A stretch of 64,000 nucleotides of DNA from Cryptomeria japonica. Its lineage: Eukaryota; Streptophyta; Pinopsida; Cupressales; Cupressaceae. The notes under the pieces were generated by a model. It made no database searches, was not told where the DNA came from, and worked only from the letters and a program-made list of their open reading frames with translations. The position numbers were made by a program, and so were the translations under genes. Numbering within the stretch: the stretch's first letter is position 1; every line of letters starts with the position of its first letter. The DNA is taken from positions 217,202,154 through 217,266,153 of the forward strand of contig NC_081411.1 in NCBI RefSeq assembly GCF_030272615.1, written 5' to 3'. Shown here piece after piece: positions 10,837 to 22,567 of the stretch.

Positions 10837-12099
10837 TCAACCATCATACATTTCTATACTTATAGATATGCTTTTATCACCTATCATATAATGCGAACAA
10901 CTGTTATCAATCACCCATTCCTTTTTTTCTTGAACTTTAGCAGCTAAAGCTTTCTCTTCAACAATGCAACTTGTAGAATTTACTAGTATCAGATCATCTT
11001 CCTTGATACCAAAAAATATAAATTCATCTTCTGAATTTTCAGCATTTAATTCCTCATCTATCACACCTTCATCAACAACATAATAGAATCTCTTCTTATT
11101 TTTGTACTTTCGGTAAGGCTTATAGGTCTTATCGTTCTTGTCATTCTTCTCATATATATCATACTTGTCAGATCTATCATGTCTTTCAAATTTATCACGC
11201 TTACCATATCTAGACATTCTCTCTGGGCACCTAAAGGCAAAATTTCCTATCTTATTACAAGAGAAATATTTCAAAGGTAACTTCCCATCATACTTATCGA
11301 CTCCCTTAGGCAATCTCTGAGCAATAAGGGCTTCTAGATCATCCAATTCTCTTTCTTGCTCTTCCATCTCTCTTTTCTCTCTTTCAAATCTAGATACCCA
11401 ACAAGAGATGTCTCCTAGATCATACTTTTTCTTCTCGGATACAAAGACTCTGAATGCAATCTCAAATTTACCATGTGATTCTCCAAATTTTCTCAACTCA
11501 AATGTAGTAAGCTCCCCAACCAACATATCTCTAGTCAAAATAGTCACACTCTGGATCCTATCAATAGCAGCTACCTTATGTTTGTAAGCAGGAGACAATA
11601 ATGATCTCATCACCTCAGCAACAATCTCGTCTTCCTCAAGGGTTCTACTAGCACATCTGATATTCATGACAAGATCATTCACCTTATCCATAAAAATTGA
11701 TATATTTTCATCTTTTGTCATCTTCAATGCTTCATACCTCCCTTTCAAACTCTGCAACTTAGCAACTTTAACTTGCACATCTCCTTCATACAAAGCTTCA
11801 AGCTTCTTCCAGATCTCATGTGTAGTCTGCAAACCCATCACATTAGTCATCTCTAAATCAATCAAGGTAGTCATCAATGCTTTCTTAGCTCTTATGTTAT
11901 GTTTGGCATCCTTGATCTCAGCAACAGTAACTGGTCCATTCTGAGGAGCATTGTAAACATTCTTTGTGATCTTCCAATACTCATCTCCAAGATATTTAAA
12001 ATGAAATTTCATCCACTCCTTCCAAATAGTACAATTGATTACATCAAATCTAGGACTCTCCTTCTTGAACACATAAGTTTCCAACTCGGATCTCCTCAA
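10837..12099 (-). pseudogene. Copia-0 gag and protease start
   Basis: A 420-codon open frame starts at 12099, 30 bases downstream of the primer site. It has the UBN2-type copia gag core (LQSLKGRYEALKMTKDENIS), a long charged region (EREKREMEEQERELDDLEAL), then a damaged zinc knuckle (SCNKIGNFAFRCP, which lacks the first Cys and has Asn for His) and the protease region VIDNSCSHYMIGD. The usual catalytic Asp-Ser-Gly reads Asp-Asn-Ser, so the protease would be dead. Gag forms the particle. This is the longest intact frame of the element. Confidence 0.85.
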
Positions 12100-12128
12100 G
12101 TGGTCAACCGCCTTTCAATGGATCTAGA

Positions 12129-12140
12129 TCTGATACCAAT
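12129..12140 (-). promoter_or_regulatory. Copia-0 primer-binding site
   Basis: TCTGATACCAAT on the plus strand, so the element strand reads ATTGGTATCAGA. This is complementary to the 3' end of plant initiator Met-tRNA, the standard copia primer. The identical 12-mer occurs next to the 5' LTRs of copia-2 and copia-3. Confidence 0.9.
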
Positions 12141-13420
12141 TATTAGTAGCAACCAAGAAGGAAAATTGAGACGGGGGGTGAATTAGTTTTCACCAGAATA
12201 GACAAATTAAGAAAACTCTCAGATCTAAATAATTGTAGCAAGAATAAAGTTAAGCACAATTGCACCAACACACACAACACTAAGATTTTGATGTGGAAAA
12301 CCCAATTAAGGGGAAAAAACATGGTGGGAACCTACCTACAATAAGATGATACTTTGTAGTAGTATGTGTAAATATTACAATGGGGAATGCACATGCATCC
12401 AGGAACATTGCCTAGAGCTCACTACTCAAAATAAGATGACCCAAAAGGCTCCAACCCTTAGGGAAGGCTCACTACCTTACAATAAGATTCAGACTACAAT
12501 CCGGATTACATGAAGTGCAAATATGGCTTCTTCTAATGCCTGATGATAGTTCTAGTTAAGCACATTTATCTACCCTACAATAATCTCTGCTCAATACACC
12601 ACACCAAAGGATAAATTTTATTAATCACACATACCCACTCTCTGATAATGTAGACACACCATCTATACCTAAATTACATGACTATACCACCTATTTATAC
12701 AATTCATCAACCTTGACTACAAGGTCAGCCAAACCCTCAAACCTCAATTACAAAATTGCATCACACGATACATATATGAATCAACAAACCAATATAATGA
12801 TATACATGACATAACATGGACCTAAATCAAAGCTCCAAATATGCATCACCACCGTAAATCTTACCAAGATCAATCGCAACACGCTACACCACCAAGAATA
12901 CCACATAACAAAAAGAATATCACCAGATTAGAAAAATCACCAAGAATGCTCATAAAGATCAATATGGACCACCAAAACAAATAGGAAATGATCAGGAAAC
13001 ATCAAGAAGCACATTAGAACCATCTGCAATAGCTCCACCAACATCACTTAATCAAATCTTCATCGATCAATGTGCTAACTCATAGGAACACTCAATAGCA
13101 GCAATTCGGACTAGAAAAATAACTTGTGAATCACCAAGTCATGAACTATCTGAACTAAAGATACACATTAATATCCAAAAATAATTCCCAAATCTACAGC
13201 CAAAGATATAATCATACTGTAGCTTGTCGGATGAAATAATATGATCAAGCAATCTTTGAGATCACTAAAACCAATAAGGAATGAACTATTCCAACATCCC
13301 AAATAGGTAAATCATCCATATCAACTCAATGAAATCACCAAAACACTAAACAACTCTCAGAAACACCAAGACATAGGAATATGTTGACATCAATGAGAAC
13401 AACATATCCCAGCAGCAACA
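12141..13420 (-). mobile_element. Copia-0 5' LTR
   Basis: It abuts the primer site and starts TATTAGTAGC on the plus strand (probably TGTTAG originally) and ends near AGCAGCAACA at 13420. It carries the GGGGGGTGAATTAG tract and the GTGGAAAACCCAATTAAGGGG block common to the copia LTRs here. On the minus strand TTGTATAAATAGG (about 12689-12702) is a good TATA box. The outer end is placed by comparison only, because no second LTR exists. Confidence 0.75.
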
Positions 13421-13901
13421 ATATCCAATAGGGTATTTGGTCAATTACATCTTAACTGCTATGGAAGCATAGGGTAATGATGGTACTTAAGTTTTTAATT
13501 ATTTAAACCTTTAGAACGTAGATTCTTGCAATTACCTATACACTTAAGATATAGCCCCCATGGAAGCATGTGTATCACCTATATAATAGAGTCATGTTCA
13601 CCAAGAACCACCCCACATTCCCACAAGGGTCTAAAACACTTAAACACAAATCACTGCAAGGGTGTGGCAACCTAAGTCACTGGTTCAAATAAAATTATAG
13701 GCTAAAAGGGGCCTAGTCAACCAACAAACCTCAAGGATTTATAATATGACTTAAGTTATTGGGAACCTGCAATACAAATTCAACTTAAAAATATAAGATT
13801 TGAACTAAGGGTAGAAAAGAATACCTTATTAATTAAGAACTTTTTTAAACAAAAAAGCATGGAAAAGCTAGAAAACCCTAACAAAATCACATGCCCTAAC
13901 A
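13421..13901 (-). mobile_element. Possible gypsy 3' LTR fragment
   Basis: On the minus strand, a segment starting TGTTAGGGCATGTG at 13901 follows a polypurine-like AACTGGAGGCAG, as a 3' LTR would. It lies downstream of the integrase tail at 14085-14350. It is cut at 13420 by the copia-0 LTR. No second copy is available, so this is positional inference. No gene is seen in it. Confidence 0.4.
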
Positions 13902-13914
13902 CTGCCTCCAGTTG
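13902..13914 (-). promoter_or_regulatory. Possible polypurine tract
   Basis: The minus strand reads AACTGGAGGCAG immediately before a TGTTAGGG terminus. Purine-rich tracts of this kind prime plus-strand synthesis next to 3' LTRs. Confidence 0.35.
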
Positions 13915-14084
13915 GGGATGATTGGTTATAAAATTAGTCCAAGGATTTAGAATACTTTGCCCTAGGGAAAACCACACCAAAAACAAATAAACAAAAAAAA
14001 TTAGGAAAGCATGAAAGAATTATCTATAGAGATAAAACATATTTATAAACTATGCAATCTTATACAAATGTGCATGGATTTTGA

Positions 14085-14350
14085 TTCAAGCAAAATACTA
14101 CTTCAAGAACTATTCATCCACTGCCAGTTCTTGGATTTATCCATTCAAAGTCTTCAAATAGTATGAATCTTCACCATGATATTTGGTGATTACATATGGG
14201 AAAAGTCACGTGGCTTGAAACTTTCCATGATTTCCCTTATCTATGCGTCTTGCATTCCACATCAAGACAAGATCATCAACCTAAAAGTTCTATAAGAAGC
14301 CCTTTTGTCGAGCAACTATTTGGCTTGTTGTTGCAATTTGATATTGTTCT
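14085..14350 (-). pseudogene. Ty3/gypsy integrase C-terminal tail
   Basis: With a few stops and frame changes, the minus strand reads a typical gypsy integrase end: FDKRASYRTF, a DLVLMW-type beta strand, a GNHGKFQ segment in the position of GKHGKFxxLWLGP, then YLKTLNGQ and a terminal helix. This region follows the catalytic core in Ty3 elements. The upstream part is not found, because a short LTR was inserted or joined at 14351. A 'tail only' relic, certainly non-functional. Confidence 0.65.
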
Positions 14351-14693
14351 TGTTAGTGTGAATAGAGAAATTTCCTAACTAGTTCTTAGTTAACAACTAT
14401 TAACACATGTTAAAGATAGCTTACTTGACACACAAATCAATCATTTAATTTTGTTCATGTTAGTTTATCTTAGGTGTCATTCTAGATAGAGATGAGTTAG
14501 CATTTGCATTTTATTTTATATCAAGGGTAGTTGTAACTATTCTTTTACCTTTCATATATAAGCAAGCTCAATTATACAATGTAACATATCAATTCATAGT
14601 AAGTTCTTGCCTAGCATTTCATTTTGATCTCTATTATTCATCATTGCTAAAGTTGCTACATTCTCTAATGATGGGCTCATAATATTCCATACA
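14351..14693 (+). mobile_element. Short copia-type LTR
   Basis: About 343 bp, starting TGTTAGTGTG and ending CCATACA, directly followed by TGGTATCAAA. TTCATATATAAGCAAG (about 14550-14567) is a well-placed TATA box. Preceding bases GTTCT could be a target duplication, but the partner was not found. It could be the 5' LTR of a small or deleted copia element or of a TRIM. Confidence 0.6.
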
Positions 14694-14703
14694 TGGTATC
14701 AAA
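14694..14703 (+). promoter_or_regulatory. Primer-binding site after the short LTR
   Basis: TGGTATCAAA, nine of ten bases as in the Met-tRNA primer site TGGTATCAGA, right at the LTR end. Confidence 0.6.
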
Positions 14704-15269
14704 TATTTGTCCAAGAAAATTTCCTTCCCATATCAGATAATTGAGTGTTTGATAGAGATCAATTATTTTCCCCCTTCCACAAGCCAATTTGTAGAGCCAA
14801 CATTAATTTGACATTGAAAATTCCTTAAATTTTTTGAAATCACCTTAATTCAGGTTCTCGTTATATCTCTCTATGGTGATATTATTTAGGCTTTCTCCAA
14901 TCTATTCATAGGTTCATATCAATATTTCCCTATGATATTTTATATTATGACATTATTTAGTTTGTCAACCTATTTGTAGGAGAAACAATACTACCCACTA
15001 GTTTTCATTGAACAATGATATATATCTCATCTTGTTCATAGCAGCAATATATATACCTAATCATGAAAATTGCGTTGTTCTGACTTTTGAAATGCAAAAA
15101 AAAAATTCAGCAATTCCTCTAACAAACCCACAATCCAATGAAGGAAGGCTCGCAGACCCATTTAGGGCATTTTTAGGTAGGGAAATTCAAGGCATCCAGC
15201 TTCGAGGGTTTACTGTCCTCTTGTTTCTTCCCCTCGGCAGTATATTTCTCATCAAATTTGCATAGGAAG
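14704..15269. other. Non-coding stretch after short LTR
   Basis: AT-rich, with no supported ORF. It could be the leader of the element carrying the short LTR, followed somewhere by a junction with the ORF1-like sequence. I see no second LTR and no clear boundary. Confidence 0.3.
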
Positions 15270-16564
15270 TTCTCCTTGTACAAATAATGATCCCCACCCT
15301 CAATTGGTCTTTGAGAATGGTCGTTGGGTGGATAAGTGTGCTCAATTCTACCACAACAAATTTGCAAATTCTACTCCCTTCACCTTCTCCCCAGTGGCTA
15401 ATGATGGATGACAATTTTTTCATTCAAAGAAATTTAGAAAGCGAATGCCGACTAAGGGAAAGAGAAATTGCTCGATATCTAGTTTCCCAGGAGATTTGAG
15501 AAAAAATTCCTAGAAGCATGGTCTAACTCACCATAGGCAGCATAACAATGAACAATATCTTGCTATGGGAGAAAATTTCATCCCTTTTGGGAAATCTAGG
15601 GCTTTTTCCCCAAAGGAAAACATATCGGAAGCACAATCTAAGGAAGAAAAAGGAAAGGTCTCCATTAATATAGCCTCAAATATGATTCAACCTATATGGG
15701 ATCAATTTTCAGAGCTGAGGATCTTGGCAAAATGGCATGGTCGAAATCAACCAGTTCAAAAAATTATCGACTGTTGGGACTTCAAATTCCTGGGATAGGT
15801 AAGTATCAGTAACATTGAAAATGATTATCTATTCATATTATGAAAAATAAGAATGTAAAGCACAAAATCTTACATGGAGATTTAAAATTATTTAAAGGCT
15901 ACTGATTTCATTATTTTGAATGGATCCCTAATTTTGATCCTAAATCATACAAGCCTAAAGTAATTCCTAGATGGGTTAACTTGGGCTCACTCCCTATAGA
16001 ATACCAATTCCCACATATTCTATAATAAATTGGGAATAAACTGGGTACCTTTATTGGGTGTGAAGGACTAGATAGGGATGATTAAGCAAATCACATTAAA
16101 ATCCTTCTGTATTTGGACCCCAAGATCAACCAGTTTGATCCCCTAGAATTGAAAATAGTAAAAGGTAAATGGGAGATTGCCCCCTCCCCTTATGATAGGG
16201 ATATCTATGAATCAGGCATAATGCTTAAATCTTTAAATAATTCTAATAAGAATATTAAGGGTAACAATCCTTCTCCCAAAAATGATGTCAAAATTATATT
16301 GAACATGGAAAAGGGTGGATTTTATATAGAACCCTTGTAGATTAACCAGGATGCCCCCCTGCCCTCCCCCCTGAATCACCCCAAATGAGGCATCCTCCAA
16401 ATTTACCAAAGGCAGAAGCTAATCCTTTGACATGTAGTAATATGTCTCTTAAGCAATTGTTTAGAGATGTAGACAATCTTAGGGTAGAAGTGGAGAATCG
16501 GATCGAAATCTTGCAATCAAAGGAGGACCAAATGATGGGGACTAATAACTCGGAGTATGAGGAT
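15270..16564 (+). pseudogene. DUF4283-like protein, probably LINE ORF1
   Basis: Open pieces at 15565-15798 and 16113-16340, linked by a frameshifted stretch, read like the DUF4283 domain found in plant LINE ORF1 and zinc-knuckle proteins: KIIDCWDFKFLG, an ENDYLFI strand, then IPRWVNLGSLPIEYQFP and INWVPLLG-type sequence, and a DPKINQFDPLELKI strand. These domains bind nucleic acid. Upstream, a fragment around 15280-15480 (LVFENGRWVDKC) may be the N-terminus. After 16385 a helix-rich linker follows. The endonuclease and RT are absent because gypsy-2 was inserted at 16565. Several stops and shifts show it is dead. Confidence 0.55.
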
Positions 16565-17350
16565 TGTAGACACCTAAAATTGTCCTATCTAATTAAATAA
16601 ATTATTATTTTTATTTAATTATTTTATCTTAAGTATTCTATTAATTTAATAAATATTTATTTATTTAATGAATTCATTAATCCTCTTCTAAGTCTTTCCT
16701 CATTTAAATAATTACTTTTATTTATTTAATTATTTAAATTGTCCTTTTCCTAAATTAAATAAATATTTTATTTATTTAATTGATCTCATTTCCTCTATTA
16801 ATTAAATAAATATTTATTTATTTAATCAATTCATTAGCCTTTTCTACCCATGACACATGTCACTCATCTCTTAATTATTCTTTTAGCTATCCCCTTTATC
16901 ATTTAATTATTTCCTCTACCTACCCTTTAATCCTAGCCAACCATTTATCTTTACACCTCTTAATCTTATCCCTCCATTTTTTACAGTGTTCTCTATATAA
17001 GAGGATAATCTCCTTCATTATCAACCCTAATAATCTAATTATCAAATCCCTTATCCAATCAATCCTTCTTGCGATCAAGCTATCAACCACAATCTGTTCT
17101 TTGTTGAGCTCTTGTCCACACATAAAATCTGAGAGCAAATATATATCAAACAAGATCAATTGAGATAGGAGACAATGGAGATTGAAACGCTACTTGACAT
17201 GTCAATCGTAATATTGCTTTATTTTTTTTATTTACACTATCTTAGGTATCTCTATTGGTATTGGTGAATGTTTCATTGTAGGACCTAGATTGTTTGTGGT
17301 TGAATCTTTATGGTTTTACAATAGTTTATCATCACTTTTCACCATATACA
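16565..17350 (+). mobile_element. Gypsy-2 5' LTR
   Basis: 786 bp from TGTAGACACC to CCATATACA, followed by the primer site. The first 300 bases are repeated ATTTAATTAAATAAATA palindromic motifs. CTATATAAGAGG near 16993 is a strong TATA box. The open frame on the minus strand inside it is a shadow. Confidence 0.8.
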
Positions 17351-17353
17351 TTT

Positions 17354-17371
17354 TGGCGTGCCCGGTGGGAC
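17354..17371 (+). promoter_or_regulatory. Gypsy-2 primer-binding site
   Basis: TGGCGTGCCCGGTGGGAC lies three bases after the LTR end. Gypsy-3 has the related TGGCACCCACCATGGGGC at the same place. This TGGCG..CC..GTGGG pattern is common in plant Ty3 elements; I do not assign the tRNA. Confidence 0.75.
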
Positions 17372-17504
17372 ATGGTTTTCTGTTAGATCTATGTTTGTTT
17401 GTTTTTTAGGTTTTTCTAACCCTATATTGCTATTTTGTAAAGCAATTTGGAGAATAACCTTGTGCAGCTAGGGTTTTGGACACAAGATTAAGATTTTGGA
17501 GAGA

Positions 17505-18410
17505 TTTGATCAGATCTCACAAACGGCTTGGAATTTTTCAATCAAATTGATTTTGGAAGATGGGGACATTATCAAGAGATCTCAATCCAAAATTAAGATT
17601 TTTTTGGAGCATATTTGAATTTTATATTAATTTTTTATAGTTTTTAATAAAAAAATAATTTTGGGAGAAAATTAGGGAATTTTTTGGATTTTCTTACATT
17701 TCTGGAAATTTCTTAGAATTATACATGGGCTCTATTTTTTTATTTTAATTTGTGTGCACAATTTTTCATGAAAACTCATATTTAAAAAAATTAGAGTTTT
17801 GTAATGTTTTGATCAAGTCTCACAAAAGGATTGGAATTTTTGAATAAATCTGTTGTGCATGTTGAGCATAATATCAGAAGTGCTCAATCCAAAATTCAAA
17901 GATTTTGAAGCATATTTTAATTTTCTATGAATTTTTTTATAATTTTTCAGAAAAAAATAATTTTGGGAGCAAATTAGCGACTTTTTTGGATTTTATTAAA
18001 TTTTCGGAAATTTATTAGAATTCCACAGTGGAACTGTTCTTTTTTATTTTAATTTTGATGCAAAGTAATTCGTGAAAAATCAGATCTTTAAAATTATGGG
18101 TTTTGCAATGTTTTGATCATATCTCACAAACTGCTTGGAATGTTTGCAAAATTTTTTTTGTGGAGGTTGGAAATAATATCAAGAATTTTCAATACAAAAT
18201 TAATATTTTTTGGATCAATTTTTATTTTTTTATGAATTTTTTATAAAAAATTAATTTTGGGAGAAAATTAGCAATTTTTTGGATTTTCTTAAATTTCTAG
18301 AAATTTCTTGAGATTCTACAAGTGATTTTTTCTTTATGAATTTAATTTTGATGCAAAATAGATTATGCAAAATCAGATCTTTGGATTTGTCAAAAAAAAT
18401 GTATTGTCAA
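17505..18410 (+). repeat. Three tandem ~303-bp repeats in gypsy-2 leader
   Basis: Units begin at 17505, 17808 and 18112, each with TTTGATCA(G/A/T)(A)TCTCACAAA, then CAATCCAAAATTAA-type sequence, AATTTTGGGAGAAAATTAG, TTTTGGATTTTCTT, and an ending like CAGATCTTTAAAATTATGGG. Units differ by scattered substitutions. A partial fourth start (CATATTTCACAAA) appears near 18417. No coding potential. Confidence 0.85.
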
Positions 18411-19903
18411 AGGCCCATATTTCACAAAGTCATATGGGATTTCTAAAATTTACTTAACTTGTGTTATTGCGGGAGGGGCATTATTTCACAAATACTAATA
18501 AGTTTGGTGCAGGACCTTTGGCAAAGATTTGATTTTGAAATTGCTTGCTTTGTCTTCTTTAGTCTAGCAAAACACTTCAATTGGTGCTCTAAAATGAACA
18601 AGTGTCTTTTGTGTCTTGAGAAATAGGCTCCTTTTGTTTTAACTTTAGAGGGGATGCCTCCCGAGTAGCCCATGAGGCCAAGTGAGAGGGAACAACTCAA
18701 AGTGGTAATAGGATAAAGCCAAGCTCTTTTGAACCACTATAAATAAATGTGTTTGTGATGAAAGTTGCAAGCAATGGGTGTTGGATAGCATAGCGACATT
18801 AACTCGCAGATCTGTGCCCACTTGAATGGATGCCCTTACTAGACACCTTTTGTGTTAGAAGCCATAAACCTTCTAGTTGTTGGAGTAGGAGGTCAAATCT
18901 CTAATGTGACTCACATTCTTACGATTCTTAGTAGACATACAAAGTTCACCACAAGGAGTTTTCATGGGGACTGGTGCTTGGCTGCTCTAGAGAAGTGAGT
19001 GTCGAAAGTGGAGCTAGTGGGGTCAAGCATCTAAGTACTCGATCTAAATTGTGTAGCTCGAGATAAACCCCCAAGTGAGATTCAACAACTACTATCTTGG
19101 CCAACCCTAGAATTTGTGCTTGCATGATCAAAACACTCAAACATTTTAAAGAAAAAAAGAAACATTGTGTTTTTTGTGTCTTCCAAGTGTATGCAAAATG
19201 AACATGGACATTTTACAATCACTTGATATTGAAACACTATCATTTTTGGATAAAAACACCTTCACACATTGGGTCTTTGCTATTTTGTTGTGTTTTCTTG
19301 CCACTAAAAATTAAAACATTGAGATTTGGTCACATTCAACAACTTCACAATTGGATAGAATTGAATTTTTTTTTTAAAATCGCATCTGGGTTTACTTGAA
19401 CTATGTCTATGTCCAGAACTAAGAAATTGCAAAAGATTTGTCAAGAGAAAAGGACTTAAGTTTTCAAATTCAAAGAGCTTCTAAGGTTGCTTCCTATAGG
19501 GCTTCATTCTTCAGTCAACCTATCTTGGTCACACAAAGTTAGTCATTTTCCTTCACTTGCATTTCCCTCATACATATCTTCTAAATTTGAGTCAAAAGGT
19601 TACTTTTCTTTTCCTCATCATCTTTTACAAACATTCTACAACACAACACTAGGTGATTCCCACATCAAGATCTATCATCTTAGGGTCTCATTTGGTCTTC
19701 TTGAATCAAGGTCAACTTACCTCATCAAGAGATCCATCATCTCTTTGGAAGCCACACCTTACTCTAAAAACATACATACTCTGGTCTTGTACTCTTGGAC
19801 ATTGCAAGTTTACCCTAGATTCATCTACATTTCATACACCTCTTAGTCTTCCATAGTCTTTTCATTTTCATACTACCTTTCATTTTGGTCAAGAATTTAT
19901 TCC
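18411..19903 (+). other. Gypsy-2 5' leader with blocks conserved in gypsy-3
   Basis: Untranslated leader between tandem repeats and gag. Two blocks match gypsy-3 closely: 18641-18763 (ending CCACTATAAATAAATG then TGTTTGTGATGAAAG) and 18961-19035 (ACTGGTGCTTGGCTGC, then TGGAGCTAGTGGGGTCAAGC). Open stretches here in several frames have no family likeness and are not called. Confidence 0.6.
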
Positions 19904-22200
19904 ATGGTTGAAACCTGTTCACAAAGGTCTAGAAGGGAAGCTAAAGAAGCTCTAAGGTCTTTAAACGTGAGTACTTATGAGTTTGATGGAGATGAATTTT
20001 ACAATCCATTTGGAAATCATAGTAATATATGAGACCATGACAATTACAATAATGAGAACAATAATGGAAATGATAATGACAATGACAATGCATTTGTGGA
20101 TTCTGCAGAAGTTGAGGAAAATATCATGGATCCCCATTTTAAAAGATTGGTTCCAGAAATCATGAAAAGGGATAACAATTCATGGCACAAAGTTGGATAA
20201 GACTACCTTGTGGTTTTGATATGTCATAGATTTTGGAGGATGATACAAACCAAATAAATCAAGTTAACACGAGACAAAGGAGGCCCAATAGTGGTGGTAA
20301 GAAAGAGTGTCTTGTGCTTGAGTCACCTTCATCCCTATTTCAAAAAAATAAGATTCCGAATACATACACTCATTCTCATGTCAGTTATGATAGAACACCT
20401 CATGAACAACCCCACAGTCATCCTTTCCCATGGAGAAGAACTACCACCATGCATGACCATGATGATACCCAAGATAATACCAATGCATACAATTACACTC
20501 CAACAAACATTCAAAATCATGACACAAGGAAACCCTGTGTCACATTTTGGGGCAATATCCAAGATCATTCTTATGACACCTCCTATCCCCATGGTCATGA
20601 CATGTATCGACCTAGACCTAGTGCTCATCACTATAATACCATACCAAGTGGTCCATATGCCAGATATATCTATGTCCCTCCATATGAACACATCTATGAT
20701 CAATACCATCCATATATGCATTATATCCCTCCTCCTCTACTTGGTGGCTTAGGCATGGAACTAGCTCAAAGAGAAAGGACACCACCCAAGAATGACTTGC
20801 AACATTAAATAAAGGACTTACAGAAGTAAATGATAGACATGAATTCACCAAAGCAACAATAAACTTGATGAAGGACATATGTCCTTACCCTTTTGATAGA
20901 ATAATTCCCATGCCTCCATTTCCTCCACATTTTGTGACACCAAAATTTTATAACTACAAAGGCAAAGGGGATCCTAAGGCACACATAAGATAGTTTTTCA
21001 TATCTTGCATTGAGGTAGTAACAAAAGAAACATACTTGATGAGATTATTTCTAGGAAGCTTGGGCGGACAAGCAATGGAATGCTTCTCCCAACTTCCACC
21101 TAGAATTAAGTCATGGGGTGATCTAGGAGAGGCTTTTATACAATATTTTTCATACAAAATTGAAACAAATGTGTCAATGGCTACCTTATGCAATACTAGG
21201 CAGAAAAATGAGGAATCCTTCTCTTTATTTTTACAGCAATGGAGAGGTCTTTCTAGTTGATGCTCTTGTGATATAACACAAAAACAAATGGTAGAAATGT
21301 TTACTCAAAATGTCAACAAGGATATTGGATATGAGCTAAGAAAATATTGTTTTTCTACCTTCAAAGAGGTCATTGAGAAAGGAATGGTAATAGAAAAAGT
21401 CCTTATCGAACAAGGTGTCATCAAGATATTCAAAGAGAACAAAGAGGAATCAAATGGGAAAGACAAACCCCATTTTTGGAACAAGAATAAGAACATAGTC
21501 AGTGATGGGGTATTAGATACAAATATTGTGAAACCTAAGATAACTTTCCCTAGTACAAGTTCTTCTAATTCAAATAATCAAGTCAACAATCAAAGGCAAT
21601 CAAAACATTGAAAGAAATACACCCCATTGAAAGATCCAATTGAAACCGCATTCAAGAAGTTAGTGGTAAAAAAGATCATAACACTACTAGATAATCCACC
21701 ATATAAGCCAAAAGTAAAACCAAATTGGTGGAATGATGATGAATATTGTGAATATCACAAGAGTAAAGGGCATTTAACTAGCAACTGTCACAAATTGAAG
21801 AATATCATACAGGATCTCATTGACAGAGGTGACATAGAAGTGGATGGTCACACCTCCAATGAAGAGCATGCGATGTTCAAGGAGCCATTTCCTAAACATG
21901 ACAAGGGAAAAGAAAAATGTACAGCTAATCAAGGTAATTATACTAAAACGCCCTATGTCTATGATTCCACTATTAATCATATTTCAATGGACAATCATGT
22001 TTCTACTATCATTATAAAGGACAAAACTCCTGAAGGTCCTACCCAAAGGAGTAAAGTTGTTTTGAAAGGCATTGGACCATCTTCCTCATCTTCTGAAGAT
22101 GAAACCTCTAAATGTAATGTCACAACTCGACGAGGTAAAGTCACCTTGAAAAGAATTCCACCTAATACCACAACCTCTTCATCCATAAAAAATAGTATGA
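19904..22200 (+). pseudogene. Gypsy-2 gag
   Basis: The likely start is ATG 19904 (MVETCSQRSRREAKEALRSL). An Asn/Asp-rich stretch (20040-20100) and a His/Pro/Tyr-rich stretch (20430-20760) follow, then the retrotransposon gag core: ICPYPFDRIIPMPPFP near 20880, KGKGDPKAHIR, then LFLGSLGGQAMECFSQLPPR and IKSWGDLGEAFIQYFSYK. A CCHC-like knuckle-type segment CEYHKSKGHLTSNCH occurs near 21755, followed by a linker to protease. Gag forms the virus-like particle. At least one frameshift (between 20808 and 20880) and stops at 21258-21260, 21609-21611 and 22206-22208 break it. Confidence 0.8.
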
Positions 22201-22567
22201 ACTTGTAGATCAGGTAGGGAAAACACCTGCCCTCATATCCATCCTTGAGCTATTATGCATATCCTCTTCACACAATGCTATTCTTGACAAAATTTTGCGA
22301 GAGACCTCTATACCCATCAATCTAAACGTGGACCAATTTCAAGCCATGGTGGGATACCTTTCCATTCTACATAGTCTCACATTCATAGAAGTCGATCATG
22401 CATCTGTAACACATCCTCATAATGCACCTCTACATATTGAAGCCTTTATCTATAAAAATTAAATAAAATGAGTCTTGAAAGATGGATGAGCAGGTTTGAA
22501 CATTTTCACATTGAACACAATTAAATAATTGGGATATTTTGAAAAGGCTATGAATTCTACATTTGCT
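22201..22567 (+). pseudogene. Gypsy-2 protease region, cut by copia-1
   Basis: After a frame change the sequence reads a pre-protease linker (HNAPLHIEAFI) and a protease-like segment with AGLNIFTLNTIK. In gypsy-3 the same linker precedes LIDGGAGLNIC. The catalytic stretch here is damaged by stops. Similarity ends at 22567, where the LTR of copia-1 begins, preceded by TTGCT (candidate target duplication). Confidence 0.6.

Larger units (their letters stand above)
8478..13420 (-). mobile_element. Copia-0: 3'-truncated Ty1/copia element
   Basis: Order on the minus strand is LTR (13420-12141), Met-tRNA-type primer site, gag-protease, integrase, reverse transcriptase, then a break. RNase H and the 3' LTR are missing. 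Near 8500 the reverse transcriptase jumps from LLYLN to a QSDPKETHFTVV segment, so a short internal deletion is also present before the final truncation at about 8478. The order protease-integrase-RT is diagnostic of copia. Confidence 0.85.
16565..22567 (+). mobile_element. Gypsy-2: Tat-like Ty3/gypsy element, left half
   Basis: 5' LTR, primer site, a long leader with tandem repeats, gag, then the protease region, which is interrupted by copia-1 at 22568. The remainder must lie beyond the window. Its leader and gag share blocks with gypsy-3, so the two are related families of the same lineage. The left flank AGGAT (16560-16564) is the candidate target duplication. Confidence 0.8.

Noticed and set aside
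20291-20878. Met/Ile-rich open frames on both strands over the gypsy-2 gag
   Set aside because: Shadows of the His/Tyr/Pro-rich gag frame at 20233-20808.
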